Shown here in pieces: positions 27,396 to 36,036 of a stretch of 64,000 bases of DNA. The stretch comes from Pseudomonas sp. LFM046 (GTDB taxonomy: Bacteria > Pseudomonadota > Gammaproteobacteria > Pseudomonadales > Pseudomonadaceae): NCBI RefSeq assembly GCF_000949385.2, contig NZ_JYKO02000001.1:2964648-3028647 (forward strand), written 5' to 3'. The notes under the pieces were generated by a model. It saw only the letters and a program-made list of their open reading frames with translations, searched no databases and had not been told where the DNA came from. Position 1 is the first letter of the stretch, and the number at the start of each line of letters is the position of its first letter. Position numbers and translations under genes: made by a program.

Positions 27396-28057
27396 CAGTG
27401 CTGCTCCGCTTTGATGGCTTCGAACTGACTGTCGTGCATCACGCTCTCCACCGAGCGCCCTGCCCTCACCGCCTCCACCATGCCCGCCTGCCGACGGTCA
27501 ATGCGCTCCGCGAGATCAAGCACCTGCTCGATCACCTCGGCAGGCACGAAAACGGTGCCGCACTCGTCGGCGATGACGTAGTCGTCTTCGTTCACCGCCA
27601 CACCGGCCATGGTCACAGCACACCCGGAGTCCACCTGCACCAGTCGATTGCGCGCGCTGATCATGGTCACGCCGCGGCCATACACCGGGTAGCCGATGTC
27701 TTCGCTACCTTTGATGTCGCGGCTGAAGCCATCGATCACCGAGCCACGAATACCTTTCTGGCGAGCGGCATTGGCGAGGATGTCACCCCAGCTGGAAATA
27801 CCTTCCACGCCGCCGGCGATGACCAGCACGCGGTCATCGGATTCGATGCTGGCCACGACCGGGGTGATGAGGTGCACGGTGGGGGCGGAATCCTGCTTGG
27901 GGGCGAGCTGCACTGTGCTGGCCCGGCCTACGATCTTCGGACAATTCCACAGCGGGCGCAGGCCGACCGTGGCGCCGGGCAGTCCGAGGAAGTCCAGCGC
28001 GTCCGACACCGTATTGGTGTCCAGGGCGGACAGTCGGCTCAGGAGAGGTGTGTTCAT
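27395..28057 (-). CDS. RraA-like aldolase/decarboxylase family protein (copy 3)
   Basis: A 220-aa RraA-family protein and first gene of the operon. The core motifs SSWGDILANAA and IDGFSRDIKGSE are present and the Arg-Asp pair is intact. The start at 28057 (MNTPLLSRL) has AAGG upstream; ATG at 28102 is possible but lacks a site. It is transcribed away from the LysR gene across about 105 bases, the usual arrangement when the regulator controls the operon. Confidence 0.83.
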   Translation of the reverse strand: MNTPLLSRLSALDTNTVSDALDFLGLPGATVGLRPLWNCPKIVGRASTVQLAPKQDSAPTVHLITPVVASIESDDRVLVIAGGVEGISSWGDILANAARQKGIRGSVIDGFSRDIKGSEDIGYPVYGRGVTMISARNRLVQVDSGCAVTMAGVAVNEDDYVIADECGTVFVPAEVIEQVLDLAERIDRRQAGMVEAVRAGRSVESVMHDSQFEAIKAEQH

Positions 28058-28162
28058 GGAAAGCGAACCTTGTTGTTTGGAGTCCCGAGTATCGGCAGTC
28101 AATTTCCATAGGTATATTACTAATCAAGTAAGGCTCCCATAGCCTCCACATATGGTAAAACC

Positions 28163-29062
28163 ATGATCAACTTTCGCTTGGTTCGACACCTCTGGCTGTT
28201 CCTCGCGGTGGCCGAGGAGCAGAGTTTCAGTCGCGCAGCCAAGCGCCTGGGCATGTCTCAGCCACCGTTGACCGAGCAGATCCAGATCCTCGAGCACTCG
28301 TTGAAATTGCGATTGTTCGAACGATCTCGCCAAGGCGCAAAGCTCACGCCTGCCGGTGCCGCTATCCTCCCGGCCGTACGCAAGTTCGCCGATCAGTTGG
28401 AGCGCCTGGAGCTTGCCGTACTTGAAGCGGTGTCTGGCCAGGCCGGGGTGCTGACCATCGGTGCCATCACCAATGCGATGATCGACGTGCTACCGCCGCT
28501 GATTGACCGTTTCAAGGCCCAGCATCTGCAGATAACCGTCACCGTGCGGGAAATCGACAGTGCCGAGGCCATCCCCGCGCTGGAGGCCGGCGATATCGAT
28601 CTGGCCTTCGCCCGACTGGAGGGGAATCTGGGCAAGGACATTCGCTCCATGCCCCTCACCGAAGACCGACTGGCCGTGGCGATCCCGCGGGAGCATCCGC
28701 TGGCGGCCCGCTCCCGCCTGACGCTGGCCAGCCTTTCGGATGAAGCCCTGGTGATGTCATCCCGGCAGGTCAGCCCGAACTACTTCGATTACCTGATCGG
28801 TGTATGCAAGGCTAATGGCCTCAACCCCAGGGTGCTTCACGAGGTGCGCTCAGTCTCGTCGCAGATCGCTTTCGTCAGCTGTGGCCAGGGTGTCGCCCTG
28901 GTTCCGGCCTCAATGAAGAAGCTGGCGCCCGAAAACGTGGTGCTGCGCCCGGTATCGCCCAGGCTGAGCATCGTTACCACCGCAGTCGTTTGGAACAGTG
29001 CCCGCTCCAATCCACTGGTGGATGCCCTGCTGGAACAGTTGCGAGGCAGCGTTCCAGGCTGA
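28163..29062 (+). CDS. LysR-family transcriptional regulator
   Basis: A 299-aa LysR regulator. The N-terminal winged helix-turn-helix is clear (AEEQSFSRAAKRLGMSQPPLTEQI at about 17-40). A linker and a periplasmic-binding-protein-like effector domain follow (from about 90). It is divergent from the RraA/aminotransferase operon and is probably its activator. The inducer is unknown. The alpha/beta hydrolase gene lies downstream on the same strand. Confidence 0.9.
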   Translation: MINFRLVRHLWLFLAVAEEQSFSRAAKRLGMSQPPLTEQIQILEHSLKLRLFERSRQGAKLTPAGAAILPAVRKFADQLERLELAVLEAVSGQAGVLTIGAITNAMIDVLPPLIDRFKAQHLQITVTVREIDSAEAIPALEAGDIDLAFARLEGNLGKDIRSMPLTEDRLAVAIPREHPLAARSRLTLASLSDEALVMSSRQVSPNYFDYLIGVCKANGLNPRVLHEVRSVSSQIAFVSCGQGVALVPASMKKLAPENVVLRPVSPRLSIVTTAVVWNSARSNPLVDALLEQLRGSVPG

Positions 29063-29199
29063 TGATGCTGGAGAATTTTCCATACCTGAAACCTATGGAA
29101 TCGTTACTTGATTAGGAATTTACAGAAGGATTCCCCGATCGGAGACTCGACGAACAACGCATCCAGAGCACCATCGCAAAGGTTCCAGGAGCCACCCAC

Positions 29200-30018
29200 G
29201 TGACGACACAACAAGAGTTCGACCGATCCTTCGTGCCACTGACCCTCGACGGCGTCGATCTGCAGGTCGCAGCCTTGCACCGAGCGGGGGACAAGGCACC
29301 TATCCTGTTCCTCCACGGCTTCGGCTCCACCAAGGAGGACTACGCTGACATCGTGCGTTACGCCGCCTTCAATGGGCATCCGTTCCTTGCCTACGATGCA
29401 CCTGGCTGCGGTGAAACCACCTGCTCGGACCTCGCGCGTATCGGCATCCCGCTCCTGGTGAAAACAGCGCTGGCGATGCTGGATCAATTCGGCATCCAGC
29501 GCTTCCACCTGGTCGGACACTCCATGGGAGGCCTCACCTCATTGATGCTGGCCCATCAGCACCCCGCGCGCGTCCTGAGCTTCGTCGATATCGAGGGCAA
29601 TATCGCCCCAGAAGACTGCTTCCTCAGCCGTCAGATCCACGACTACGCCCAGGACGACGCCGAGCGCTTCTTCAATGATTTCATCGAGCGCACCCGCCAT
29701 GCCCCGGCCTATGCCAGCGCGCTCTACGCCGCCAGCCTCCGCCACAAGGTTCGGGCAGGAGCGGTTCGCGGGATATTCGAATCCATGGTCGCGCTGTCGG
29801 ACCATGGCGAGCTGATGGAAAAGTTCCTCGCCCTGCCCTGCCCTCGCATGTTCATGTATGGCGAGCAGAATGCCCATCTTTCCTACCTGGCCTACATCCA
29901 GAGCCAAGGCGTGCATCTCGCGGAAATCCGCAATTGCGGCCACTTCCCCATGTATTCCAATCCGACGGCGATGTGGGAGCGAATCGCCCATCTGCATCAT
30001 CTCAGCCCTACGAGCTAA
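29200..30018 (+). CDS. Alpha/beta hydrolase
   Basis: A 272-aa alpha/beta hydrolase. Oxyanion-hole HGFG is at about 39-42, the nucleophile elbow GHSMGG has Ser about 108, and the catalytic His lies in NCGHFPMYSN near the C-terminus. No signal peptide, so cytoplasmic. GTG start at 29200 with an AGGA-type site upstream. It lies between the LysR gene and an AGCS symporter gene. Substrate unknown; ester or C-C hydrolysis is possible. Confidence 0.87.
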   Translation: MTTQQEFDRSFVPLTLDGVDLQVAALHRAGDKAPILFLHGFGSTKEDYADIVRYAAFNGHPFLAYDAPGCGETTCSDLARIGIPLLVKTALAMLDQFGIQRFHLVGHSMGGLTSLMLAHQHPARVLSFVDIEGNIAPEDCFLSRQIHDYAQDDAERFFNDFIERTRHAPAYASALYAASLRHKVRAGAVRGIFESMVALSDHGELMEKFLALPCPRMFMYGEQNAHLSYLAYIQSQGVHLAEIRNCGHFPMYSNPTAMWERIAHLHHLSPTS

Positions 30019-30145
30019 TGACCTGAGGAGCGCTCTCGGCGCGCTCTTCTCCTAACCCTACGGATAACCACTGCGGTCGATCTGACGACTGCAGAGTTTC
30101 CGTGCGCCTATGAATGTGCATTACAACAATAACGAGGTAACTCCT

Positions 30146-31591
30146 ATGCTCGAAGCCATCAATGACTTTATGTCAGGCAAGGTCCTCATAGTCCTCATCG
30201 TGGGCCTGGGCACCTACTTCACCATCAGTTCTCGCTTCGTCCAGTTCCGCCATTTCGGCCACATGTTCAGCGTGTTCAAGGAATCCATCCGTGGCCAGGC
30301 TGGCCAGCTGAGTTCCTTCCAGGCCCTGATGCTGAGTCTCGCCGGCCGCGTCGGCGCCGGGAACATCGCCGGTGTCGGCCTGGCCGTAACCCTCGGTGGT
30401 CCGGGCGCGGTGTTCTGGATGTGGGTCACTGCGCTGGTTGGCATGTCCAGCAGCTTCTTCGAGTGCACCCTGGCCCAGGTCTACAAGCGTGCCGATGGCG
30501 ATGGCCTGTACCGTGGCGGCCCGGCCTACTACATCCAGCACGGCCTGAAACTGCGCTGGATGGCGCTGACCTTCGCCGTGCTGCTGCTGGTGACCTACGG
30601 CTTCGCCTTCAACGGCCTGCAAGCCTTCACCGTGACCCACTCCCTGGAAAACGCCTTCGGTCTGCCGGTGCAGTACACCGGTATCGGCCTGGCCGTGCTC
30701 CTGGGCCTGGTGTTCATCGGCGGCATCAAGCGCATCGCCTCGGTGTCCGACCTGCTGGTACCGGTCAAGACCCTGGCCTACATCGCCGTCACCTGCTACG
30801 TGATCATTTCCCAGATCGAGCTGGTGCCGGACATGCTGGTCACCATCGTGAAGAGCGCCTTCGGCCTTGAGCCGGCCTTCGCCGGCCTGCTGGGCAGCGC
30901 CATCGTGATGGGCGTGAAGCGCGGCGTGTTCGCCAACGAAGCGGGTCTGGGCAGCGCCCCGAACGTCGCCGCCGTGGCCGCCGTTAAGCACCCGGCCGCC
31001 CAGGGCGTGGTCCAGGCGTTCAGCGTGTTCCTCGACACCTTCGTGATCTGCACCTGCACCGCACTGCTGATCCTGCTGTCCGGCTTCTACACCCCGGGCT
31101 TCGAAGGCGACGGCATCGTGCTGACCCAGAACTCCCTGGCCGCCGTGGTCGGTGAGTGGGGCCGCGTGTTCATCAGCGTCGCGCTGAGCCTCTTCGTCTT
31201 CACCTGCATCCTCTACAACTACTACCTCGGCGAGAACGCCCTGAAGTTCCTCGCCGGCCGCAGCCGCACCGCCCTGCTCGGCTACCGTGGTCTGGTGCTG
31301 ACTCTGATTTATTGGGGCTCGATGCAGAACCTCGGTACCGTGTTCGCCTTCGCCGACATCACCATGACCTGCCTGGCCTTCGTCAACCTGACGGCCTTGG
31401 CCATGCTGGTCAAGGTCGGCCTGCGAGTGATGCGCGACTATGACGAGCAGCGCAAGGCCGGCATGGACCAGCCGGTGTTCGACGTCTCGAAGTTCGCTGA
31501 CCTAGACCTGGACCGCAACGCTTGGCCATCGCGAGCCACTGAAGAGAATGAGCTTCTCTCTGTAGCCCCAACGTCAATAAATCGCGCCTGA
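30146..31591 (+). CDS. AGCS-family sodium:alanine (amino acid) symporter
   Basis: A 481-aa inner-membrane transporter with about ten hydrophobic segments. Family features include GRVGAGNIAGVG, FWMWVTALVGM and FANEAGLGSAP, typical of AlsT/AgcS sodium-coupled alanine or glycine symporters. The start at 30146 follows a GAGG site and matches the family N-terminus; an upstream ATG at 30110 is less likely. A strong terminator follows. Proximity to an aminotransferase operon suggests amino-acid uptake, by inference. Confidence 0.92.
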   Translation: MLEAINDFMSGKVLIVLIVGLGTYFTISSRFVQFRHFGHMFSVFKESIRGQAGQLSSFQALMLSLAGRVGAGNIAGVGLAVTLGGPGAVFWMWVTALVGMSSSFFECTLAQVYKRADGDGLYRGGPAYYIQHGLKLRWMALTFAVLLLVTYGFAFNGLQAFTVTHSLENAFGLPVQYTGIGLAVLLGLVFIGGIKRIASVSDLLVPVKTLAYIAVTCYVIISQIELVPDMLVTIVKSAFGLEPAFAGLLGSAIVMGVKRGVFANEAGLGSAPNVAAVAAVKHPAAQGVVQAFSVFLDTFVICTCTALLILLSGFYTPGFEGDGIVLTQNSLAAVVGEWGRVFISVALSLFVFTCILYNYYLGENALKFLAGRSRTALLGYRGLVLTLIYWGSMQNLGTVFAFADITMTCLAFVNLTALAMLVKVGLRVMRDYDEQRKAGMDQPVFDVSKFADLDLDRNAWPSRATEENELLSVAPTSINRA

Positions 31592-31634
31592 GAACTGGCT
31601 AACCATACCAGCCAACCGCTGCAGACATGTCGCT

Positions 31635-31662
31635 AAAAGCCTGGGCTCTAACCCAGGCTTTT
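31635..31662 (+). terminator. Rho-independent terminator after the AGCS symporter gene
   Basis: The stem AAAGCCTGGG / CCCAGGCTTT with a six-base loop is followed by TTTT, 45 bases after the stop codon. Confidence 0.85.
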
Positions 31663-32173
31663 GTGCTTCACAGGACTCCGATTACCTAGCGCAGAGCATA
31701 TAAGACAGCAGAACCAACGGCCCAATTTGATGACCATTGGGACCAATGTGGTAGTCGTGGTGGTCAGTCCAATTGTGGGCGAAGCGGTTCGACACCAACT
31801 CCGGACCTCGCCGGTCTCCTCAGGGCGATGAAGTGTGGCACCGGGGGAACGAAACACCCCGAAATACACGTCTGCTTCTTGGCCGGAAGCTGCCAGTTGC
31901 GAGAGGCAGTTACTGGGACCTGAATGCGGAATCGCTAAACGCTGCAGGTAAAAAGCGACAGGAAAAGCTCAAGGACACGTTGTTCTGGGCCAGGACCATG
32001 AAACATTTTCAATGGCCCTGGATCCAGGGCCGGCAAGCAGGGGCAGACCAGAGCGAACCACAAGCCATGCGCCGCTTATACCTGGCCGGGGCCCATAGCA
32101 GGCGCTTCCTTGCGCCCACTACGACAGGAACGTCTTTAGAGGTTCGTGCTTTGCTTGGAAACCAGGCGACGGA
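31663..32173. other. Intergenic region with an 18-bp perfect palindrome
   Basis: No supported gene. A 139-residue plus-strand frame (31773-32192) has no recognisable domain, no ribosome binding site and overlaps the next gene, so it is not called. An 18-base perfect palindrome (GGCCCTGGATCCAGGGCC) lies at 32015-32032, downstream of the lipoate-ligase-like gene on the minus strand. It could be a hairpin in that mRNA or a protein-binding site. Confidence 0.5.
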
Positions 32174-32908
32174 TCAACAGAAAGCTATCTGATCGCCAGA
32201 GCCCTTGTCGGGTGACCATGCCTCCCAAGGAGCTTCAAACCAGTCAGCGAGGCTTTCCGCTTCCTGCCACGCTGGAGCCAACCACTCATCCAGAGACACG
32301 TGGCTGGCAGCTCGACATCGTTGCTCCAGACCACAGCTCTGGTAGAAGCGATTGACCACATCGACCATGGCCTCTCGCTGGTCCTCGAACAGGATTGCGC
32401 CATGAACCAGCACCACCAGGCGATTATCTGCTGCACGCCGCCGCCAACGTTGCGCGGTTCCCACCAGCTTGCGGCGCCCCAGGGTCACGTTGAACCGACC
32501 GTCACAGAACGCGCCGGGAACCTCCCCGAGGCCAGGTAGCAGCCCCATACTGCTCAACCACTGGCGGATGGGTTCACACAGTCGCAGATAGGCAGCCTCC
32601 ATCCGCGACTGTTCGTCGTCCTCCAGCGGCACGACGTAGGCCAAGGCCACATTGAGCACCGCAGGCGACTGCGGTACTGGTTCGCCACCGGTGTCTCGCA
32701 ATGCTATAGGCCAGCCCAACGCGGCACAGCTGATGTCTGCCGCTATGAACCCAGGAAGCCGGCTCAGCCTGCGAGGCATGACCAAGGCGGAATCAGAGGG
32801 CCGCCATAACAACACGCCCCACTCTTCCTCGCCGGCGTGCACGCGGTCGAACAGCTGCCGCTCAGCTTCCAGGCCAGCCTCGACACTGACACGCCAGATC
32901 TGGCTCAT
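32174..32908 (-). CDS. Lipoate-protein ligase A-like protein
   Basis: A 244-aa protein of the biotin/lipoate ligase (BPL/LPL) fold. The N-terminal WRVSVEAG...LLWRPSDSALVMPRR resembles LplA, and the DTGGEPVPQSPAVLNVAL segment corresponds to the lipoyl-AMP binding region. RKLVGTAQRWRR contains the conserved Lys-Val-Gly-(x)-Ala-Q stretch. It should attach or transfer lipoate to the lipoyl domain of the neighbouring 2-oxoacid dehydrogenase. Start at 32908 overlaps the E2 stop as ATGA; it is the last gene of the operon. Confidence 0.82.
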   Translation of the reverse strand: MSQIWRVSVEAGLEAERQLFDRVHAGEEEWGVLLWRPSDSALVMPRRLSRLPGFIAADISCAALGWPIALRDTGGEPVPQSPAVLNVALAYVVPLEDDEQSRMEAAYLRLCEPIRQWLSSMGLLPGLGEVPGAFCDGRFNVTLGRRKLVGTAQRWRRRAADNRLVVLVHGAILFEDQREAMVDVVNRFYQSCGLEQRCRAASHVSLDEWLAPAWQEAESLADWFEAPWEAWSPDKGSGDQIAFC

Positions 32909-33609
32909 GACAGTTCGCCTCCTTCGATTCGCTGGCACAGGTCATCGATGAAGTCCGCGGCAGGTGCGCCGTTGACAGCCCGGTGATCGAAGGTCAGCGA
33001 CAGCCCCATGAAATCGCGCTCCACCAACGAACCATCGGTGTCCCGTTGTAGACGACGCTGGACGCCTCCTAGTCCGATGATGGCCACCTGGGGAACATTG
33101 AGAATGGGGGTGAAAAAACGCACCCGCGACAGCCCCAGGTTGGTCACGGTCACCGTGGCACCCGTTAGCTCCTTCACCGAGAGTTTTCCGGACAGTGCCT
33201 TGTCCACCAGGGCCCGGCGTGCCAGCGCCAGGCCCTCCGCATCCAGCTGATCGGCATCGAACAGTGCAGGCGCCACCAGGAGATCGTCCGGCAGCGGGAT
33301 CGCAAACCCCAAATGCACCGAACCGTGCCGCGTGATCTGATTATCCGTCAGGGTTGCATTGAGTCCCGGATGGTCCTTCAGGGTTCGTACGATCTCGAAC
33401 AGCAGCAGGTCCTGGAGCGACACCACGCTACCCGCAGCCTTCAGCTCCGCTCTTTTAGCCTGAAGGGCAGTCAGTTCGCACTCGGCATGGTGAGTGAGTT
33501 GTGCTGCGGTCTGCAGGCTCTCGCTCATCTTCGCAGCGATCATTTTTCGCATGCCTTTCAAGGGCACGGTGCTACCGGTACCGGCAGTTGGAGTCTGCAT
33601 TTGCCCCAT
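32905..33609 (-). CDS. 2-oxoacid dehydrogenase E2 catalytic (acyltransferase) core, without lipoyl domain
   Basis: A 234-aa protein consisting only of the CoA-dependent acyltransferase domain. The active-site motif FDHRAVNG carries the catalytic His about 209; Asn replaces the more common Asp of DHRxxDG. No lipoyl or peripheral-subunit-binding domain is fused at the N-terminus; the lipoyl domain is the separate gene just upstream. It would transfer the acyl group from lipoyl to CoA in an acetoin- or pyruvate-dehydrogenase-like complex. Confidence 0.88.
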   Translation of the reverse strand: MGQMQTPTAGTGSTVPLKGMRKMIAAKMSESLQTAAQLTHHAECELTALQAKRAELKAAGSVVSLQDLLLFEIVRTLKDHPGLNATLTDNQITRHGSVHLGFAIPLPDDLLVAPALFDADQLDAEGLALARRALVDKALSGKLSVKELTGATVTVTNLGLSRVRFFTPILNVPQVAIIGLGGVQRRLQRDTDGSLVERDFMGLSLTFDHRAVNGAPAADFIDDLCQRIEGGELS

Positions 33610-33612
33610 GGC

Positions 33613-33846
33613 TCACTCCACCAATCCGATGGTCGCGCCCTTACCGACCACCGCGTCTTCTTCTTCCAGGATCTTCAGCAAACCGGAAGCGGGAGCCTCG
33701 ATCTCGAATTGCGCCTTCTCAGACATGATCTCGGCCACCAGGTCGCCCTGGCCAACTTCGGCGCCGTCACTGACCAGCCAGGAGGTGATCACGGCTTCGG
33801 CATCGCCTTCCCAGAGGTCGGTTGGAATCAGGATTGGGTTAGACAT
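33613..33846 (-). CDS. Stand-alone lipoyl domain protein
   Basis: A 77-aa protein that is a single lipoyl/biotinyl attachment domain. The modified Lys is about 44 in EIMSEKAQFEIEAP. It ends three bases before the E2 core gene and starts four bases after the E1-beta stop. Lipoyl domains are usually fused to E2 or, in some acetoin systems, E3, so a free-standing version is notable. It would act as a mobile acyl carrier between E1 and E2. Confidence 0.88.
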   Translation of the reverse strand: MSNPILIPTDLWEGDAEAVITSWLVSDGAEVGQGDLVAEIMSEKAQFEIEAPASGLLKILEEEDAVVGKGATIGLVE

Positions 33847-33850
33847 GGTG

Positions 33851-34876
33851 TTATTCCTCGTTCTTCAGGTTTTGGTAGGCCGCGACAATCTTGGCGGCGG
33901 AAGGCAGTGCCCACTGTTCCATGGGCGGCGTGAAGGGAATCGGGATATCGGGGAAGGCGACCCGCTGCGGCCGCGCCTTGAGCATGCCGATATCGTGCTC
34001 GACGACGCTGGCGATGATTTCGCCGCTGACACCGAAGCTGTGGTAGTCCTCGTCGACCACGATCAGCCGCCCGGTCTTGTGCACCGACTCGATGACGTGC
34101 TCGCGATCCAGCGGCACGAGACTGCGCAGGTCCACCACTTCAGCACTGACGCCCTGCTGCTCCAGTTGCTGGGCGGCGCGCAGTGCGTGGTGCACGCCGG
34201 CGCCGAGGCTGACGATGCTGACGTCGCGGCCCTCACGCACGGTCTTGGCCTTGCCGATCTCTACCGTATAGGGGGCTTCCGGCACCGCCACCGTCGCGCC
34301 CTTCTCGGTACCCAGCCAGCCCATGCCCTGCAGGGCCTTGTGGAACAGGTAGATCACCGGGTTGTCATCGCGGATGGCGGCGGTCATCAGACCCTTGGCG
34401 TCATAGGCATTGCTCGGCACCACCACCTTCATCCCCGGTAGGTGCGCGAAGGTGCCGTAGAGGCACTGGGAGTGCTGGCCGGCGTCTGAATAGCCGGCGC
34501 CGGTGGAGGCCATCAGCACCATGGGCACGCTGACCTTGCCGCCGGAGAAGTAGGTGTTCTTCGCCATCAGGTTGTAGATGGCGTCCATGCACACGCCGAA
34601 GAAGTCGACGAACATCAGTTCGACGATTGGCCGCATGCCGTCGGAAGCCGCGCCCACGGCGGCGCCGATAAAGGCGGTTTCCGAAATCGGCGTGTCGCGG
34701 ATGCGCGCGCTCCCGAACTCTTCGTGCAGGCCACGGGTATTGCCGAACACCCCGCCGAGCTGGCCGATATCCTCACCCATCACGAACACGCGCGGGTCCA
34801 GGCGCATTTCCTGGGCCACCGCCTCGGCCATGGCGCGGGCGATGGTGAGTTTGCGTTCTTTGATCGCTGCGGACAT
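33851..34876 (-). CDS. 2-oxoacid/acetoin dehydrogenase E1 beta subunit
   Basis: A 341-aa thiamine-diphosphate dehydrogenase beta subunit (AcoB/PdhB family). Recognisable stretches are VFVMGEDIG, PISETAFIGAAVGAA, DQ-like GYSDAGQHSQ and DLRSLVPLDRE. With the alpha subunit it oxidatively cleaves an acetoin or 2-oxoacid substrate and passes the acyl group to the lipoyl domain. The intervening alcohol dehydrogenase gene separates it from E1-alpha in the same operon. Confidence 0.9.
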   Translation of the reverse strand: MSAAIKERKLTIARAMAEAVAQEMRLDPRVFVMGEDIGQLGGVFGNTRGLHEEFGSARIRDTPISETAFIGAAVGAASDGMRPIVELMFVDFFGVCMDAIYNLMAKNTYFSGGKVSVPMVLMASTGAGYSDAGQHSQCLYGTFAHLPGMKVVVPSNAYDAKGLMTAAIRDDNPVIYLFHKALQGMGWLGTEKGATVAVPEAPYTVEIGKAKTVREGRDVSIVSLGAGVHHALRAAQQLEQQGVSAEVVDLRSLVPLDREHVIESVHKTGRLIVVDEDYHSFGVSGEIIASVVEHDIGMLKARPQRVAFPDIPIPFTPPMEQWALPSAAKIVAAYQNLKNEE

Positions 34877-34900
34877 TTCTCGATTCCTCCGTCTATGGGA

Positions 34901-35998
34901 TCAGTGACGGGCAGCGGCAGGCGCGCTCGGCCTGACGATGATCTTCACGTTCTGGTCCTTGTTGTTCACCAGTTCCTCGAAGCCCTGTTCGAGGATGTGT
35001 TCAAGTTCGATCCGCCCGGTGATCAGCGGGGTGACGTCCAGGCGACCGTCGGCAATCAGCGCGATCACATCGGCGAACTCCCCGTTGTAGGCCAGCGCGC
35101 CTATGACCTGTTTCTCGGTGGCGACTATCTCGAAGAAGTTGAATTCGCTGGGCTCCTCGAAGATGCCTACCATCACGCAACGGCCACCCTTGCGGATGAC
35201 ATCGATGGCCAGCTTGGCGGTGGCCTTGTGGCCAATGCACTCGAAGGACACGGCAGCGCCGTAGCCCTCGGTGAGCTCGCGCACGGCGGCGATGGCGTCG
35301 CACTGGCTGGGGTCGATGACTTCAGTGGCACCCACTTCGAGGGCCTTGGCCTTGCGCGCCGTGGACATTTCCAGGGCGATGATTCGCGCCGCACCGGCGG
35401 CGCGGGCGCACATGATGGTGCACAGTCCGATGGTACCGGCGCCGACCACCACCACCGTCTGGCCGAGCAGGCTGCCCGCCTTCTTCACTGCGTGCATGCC
35501 CACCGCCAAAGGCTCAATCAACGCACCGGCTTCGGTGGGGAAGCCTTCCGGCAAGCGGTACAGCAGGTTGGCGGGAACGTTGACACGTTCGGCAAAGGCG
35601 CCGTTGTTCATCAGCCCGGTGAAGGCAAGGTTCTCGCACAGGTTGTACTGGCCCTGCTGGCAGAACCAGCACTGGCCGCAGTGCTGGCAAGCGTCGGCGG
35701 CGACGCGCTCGCCCACGGTGAAATGCGAGACGCCCTCGCCCAAGGCGACGATCTCGCCACAGAACTCGTGGCCGAGGATGCACTGGCCCTTCAGGCCGGT
35801 GAGCGGATGGGCTGTGTCGGTGGGAATGAATACCGGACCGGCCAGGTATTCATGGAGGTCCGAGCCGCAGATACCGCACCACTCGACGCGGATCTGCACC
35901 CAGCCGGCCTGCGGTTGCGGCGGGAGGGCGACATCCTGCAGGCGGATGTCGCGACGGCCGTGCCAGACTGCCGCCTTCATGGTTGGTTGTCGGTACAT
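34901..35998 (-). CDS. Zinc-dependent alcohol dehydrogenase, 2,3-butanediol dehydrogenase-like
   Basis: A 365-aa medium-chain dehydrogenase. The catalytic zinc Cys is in EWCGICGSDLHEY, the GHEFCGEIV motif is present, and the structural zinc site CQHCGQCWFCQQGQYNLC is intact. The Rossmann glycines are in VVGAGTIGLC. Close in pattern to (R,R)-butanediol and threonine dehydrogenases, so it likely oxidises a vicinal diol to a ketol. The start at 35998 has GGAG eight bases upstream; a longer start at 36040 would overlap E1-alpha. Confidence 0.88.
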   Translation of the reverse strand: MYRQPTMKAAVWHGRRDIRLQDVALPPQPQAGWVQIRVEWCGICGSDLHEYLAGPVFIPTDTAHPLTGLKGQCILGHEFCGEIVALGEGVSHFTVGERVAADACQHCGQCWFCQQGQYNLCENLAFTGLMNNGAFAERVNVPANLLYRLPEGFPTEAGALIEPLAVGMHAVKKAGSLLGQTVVVVGAGTIGLCTIMCARAAGAARIIALEMSTARKAKALEVGATEVIDPSQCDAIAAVRELTEGYGAAVSFECIGHKATAKLAIDVIRKGGRCVMVGIFEEPSEFNFFEIVATEKQVIGALAYNGEFADVIALIADGRLDVTPLITGRIELEHILEQGFEELVNNKDQNVKIIVRPSAPAAARH

Positions 35999-36036
35999 AT
36001 CGGTCTCCGTTTTGTCGTTGTTATGCCGAGTTCCGT

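Noticed and set aside
31773-32192. A 139-codon plus-strand open frame after the AGCS gene
   Set aside because: No ribosome binding site, no recognisable domain, and it contains the 18-base palindrome; not strong enough to call.
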